A DNA stretch of 64,000 nt from Planctomycetota bacterium. GTDB lineage: Bacteria > Planctomycetota > SZUA-567 > H5-PLA8. The DNA is taken from NCBI GenBank assembly GCA_027493525.1, contig JAOSKN010000001.1:310001-374000 (forward strand), in the 5' to 3' direction. Shown piece after piece: positions 62,810 through 64,000 of this stretch; positions within the stretch are counted from its first letter, which is position 1; every line of letters begins with the position of its first letter. Below the pieces are notes generated by a model that was given only the letters and a program-made list of their open reading frames with translations, made no database searches and was not told where the DNA came from. The position numbers and the translations under genes are program-made.

Positions 62810-63788
62810 ACCCCTGAAGAAAGCCCTTAATTCGCGCCGCCAACCGCTCCCGCCAGGCCTTGCCGTAGTAGTTGTGGTTCGCGCCCTGGACGACTTCAAA
62901 GGCCGCTTCCGCCGCCACGCCGCGGCCGTGGAGCTTCTCGAAGTGCTCGCGCGCCGGCGCGGCCTCGGCGTCCTGCCCGCCCCAGATAAAGAGCGCGCGC
63001 CCCTTCCATGCTTCCAGTTCGGCCTCGATATCGCGCGCGGAGTCCTTCAGGTTCCGCTCGCCCGCGCCGGGCCGCTCCGCGCCTGAGACGTTCTTGCGGA
63101 TGCGTCCCAGGTTCAATTCGCCGCGCAGCAGGCGCAGCCAGGTGTCCGGCTTCAGGGCCTTCCAGAAGTAGTTGCGCAGGTTCTTCCAGCGCCGCCGCCG
63201 CTCGAAGACCGCCCCGCGCGAAGGCTGGAAGGGTAGGACCGAGAGGGCCACCACCGCGCCGACCTCCTCCGGCTTCAGCGCGGCCAGGCCCAGCGCGACG
63301 TTGGCCCCGGAGCAGACGCCAAGAATCGCGGATTGCGGACTGCGGATTGCGGATTGGGGCGGGGATGCGTTCCGAGTTCCGGGTTCCGGGTTCCGAGGGG
63401 CAGGGAAGTGCTCCTCTTCCATGCCCTGGCCCAGCCCCTGCAGATACGCCAGACCCACCGCGGCGTCGGCGATCATGCGGTCGAGGTCGCAGTCGCCGAA
63501 GGCCCCGGACGAGTCCCCGCGGCCGTGGAGGTCCAGCCGCAGCACCGTATGCCCGGCGCGGGCCAATTCCACGGCGAGCTGGACCATCAGTTCGGCCGGG
63601 CCGGTGCGCGGGCCGGACCAGCCGGGCAGCATGAGCAATGCGGATTGCGGATTGCGGATTGCGGATTGCGGACGATGCAGCGTGGCGCCGACGTATTGAC
63701 CGTACTCGGTGGGCAGGGCCAGGATTTCGCGGGTCTCGCCGGGGAAGGCGGCGCGGGGGTTCAGGACCGCATCGGGCGCCGCGCTCAA
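62808..63788 (-). CDS. Alpha/beta hydrolase with two in-frame heptad insertions
   Basis: The protein has 326 residues from a TTG at 63788. The fold is clear: LLMLPGWSGPRTG (oxyanion region), VLRLDLHGRGDSSGAFGD, nucleophile Ser in LGVCSGANVALGLA, Asp in LFIWGGQDAEAAP and His in VQGANHNYYGKAW. Two surface stretches are made of repeats: RPQSAIRNPQSAL (63640-63674) just before LLMLPGW, and NPEPGTRNASPPQSAIRSPQSA (in two arrays, 63328-63396) just before ILGVCSG. Each repeat triplet (21 bases) adds seven residues, so the frame is kept. The stop is at the edge of another array. It probably forms an operon with the dehydrogenase-like gene, 3 bases upstream. Confidence 0.82.
   Translation of the reverse strand: MSAAPDAVLNPRAAFPGETREILALPTEYGQYVGATLHRPQSAIRNPQSALLMLPGWSGPRTGPAELMVQLAVELARAGHTVLRLDLHGRGDSSGAFGDCDLDRMIADAAVGLAYLQGLGQGMEEEHFPAPRNPEPGTRNASPPQSAIRSPQSAILGVCSGANVALGLAALKPEEVGAVVALSVLPFQPSRGAVFERRRRWKNLRNYFWKALKPDTWLRLLRGELNLGRIRKNVSGAERPGAGERNLKDSARDIEAELEAWKGRALFIWGGQDAEAAPAREHFEKLHGRGVAAEAAFEVVQGANHNYYGKAWRERLAARIKGFLQG
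63328..63396. repeat. Two heptad arrays inside a coding sequence
   Basis: GCGGATT, GCGGACT, GCGGATT, GCGGATT at 63328-63355 and GTTCCGA, GTTCCGG twice, GTTCCGA at 63369-63396, both in register. They lie within the alpha/beta hydrolase gene, upstream of its nucleophile motif, and are translated. Confidence 0.88.
63640..63674. repeat. GCGGATT heptad array inside a coding sequence
   Basis: GCGGATT four times and GCGGACG. It encodes the segment with PQSAIRNPQSA in the hydrolase, at the start of the strand leading to LLMLPGW. Confidence 0.88.
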
Positions 63789-63791
63789 GCC

Positions 63792-64000
63792 CTACTGCCC
63801 CCGCTTCTCGACCTTCGGCAAGGTCGCGCTGGACGGCCCGCGCAGGATCATGGTGTGCTGGGCGGCCTTGGAGCGCGAGTGGTCGGCGTGGTCGCGGTTG
63901 GCGTGGCGGACGAGTTCCTCGCTGAGCGCGTGGCGCAGCTTCTCGATCTCGGCCTGGGAGTAGACCCGCCAGCCCGCGCCGGTCTTGACGCCGAGCTTGC
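63792..64000 (-). CDS. C-terminal fragment of a 3-hydroxyacyl-CoA-dehydrogenase-like protein (partial)
   Basis: About 69 codons ending at TAG 63792. The visible LGVKTGAGWRVYSQAEIEKL resembles the C-terminal helical domain motif (LG-x-K-T-G-x-G-F-Y-x-Y) of 3-hydroxyacyl-CoA dehydrogenases, followed by a basic/polar tail. The rest lies beyond the right edge, so the assignment rests on one motif. It is 3 bases upstream of the hydrolase start, implying translational coupling. Confidence 0.5.
   Translation of the reverse strand, partial: KLGVKTGAGWRVYSQAEIEKLRHALSEELVRHANRDHADHSRSKAAQHTMILRGPSSATLPKVEKRGQ

Overview
The window is high-GC DNA, most likely from a member of the Planctomycetota or a close PVC relative. 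This is inferred from the gene families: two serine/threonine kinases (one fused to a sandwich domain and a long TPR-like tail), small membrane proteins with an HLSTC N-terminal motif, a SLRSLALALLVLA-type N-terminal anchor, PcRGLX/YetA-like carbohydrate enzymes, a hybrid GntR/LacI regulator and trypsin-PDZ proteins. There is no rRNA and no marker gene that fixes the taxon. About nine long genes carry one or more single-base frameshifts in short homopolymers (eleven sites, plus one possible). That pattern suggests a draft assembly with indel errors.

Layout. 1-4.7 kb: a Fur-box-preceded porin-like gene (minus, partial), then an HtrA-like protease with four PDZ domains and a smaller pseudoprotease partner. 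4.7-17.3 kb: a carbohydrate locus with a putative TIM-barrel glycosidase, a LamG plus alpha-toroid enzyme, a GntR/LacI regulator with palindromic operators in a divergent promoter region, a GH43/GH32-like beta-propeller and a PcRGLX/YetA-like protein. It is followed by tRNA-Thr(CGT). 17.8-24.2 kb: small membrane and secreted proteins, a radical SAM enzyme with unusual cysteine spacing, a sugar-phosphate-isomerase-like TIM barrel and an SGNH hydrolase. 24.4-36.2 kb: alpha/beta hydrolase, ROK kinase, receiver-ATPase protein, two tandem M16C peptidases with a decayed gene between them, a small membrane protein and a WD40-like membrane protein. 36.5-43.8 kb: beta-helix protein, ArsC and two kinases. 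44.1-50.0 kb: an ABC-2 export operon with a GldG-like partner. 50.4-64.0 kb: methyltransferase, TPR-like protein, PhyH dioxygenase, AraC regulator, a 38-residue membrane protein, DUF2199 protein, pseudouridine synthase, HIT protein, EamA transporter, Gfo/Idh/MocA oxidoreductase, LysM protein, alpha/beta hydrolase and the tail of a dehydrogenase-like gene.

The most striking feature is not a gene. From about 21 kb to the right edge, nearly every spacer carries tandem arrays with a strict 7-base period. The unit differs from locus to locus (CTGTAAT, GGTGAAC, GAAGTAT, GTTTGCT, GCGGATT, GATTTTG and intermediates). Many arrays come as two inverted, mutually complementary arms, and at about a dozen gene ends the array starts on, or within a few bases of, a stop codon. 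Two tracts lie in frame inside a coding sequence. A second layer of REP-like palindromes occupies other spacers, sometimes fused to the heptads. I know of no description of this combination; the nearest known parallel is the heptanucleotide STRR family of cyanobacteria.
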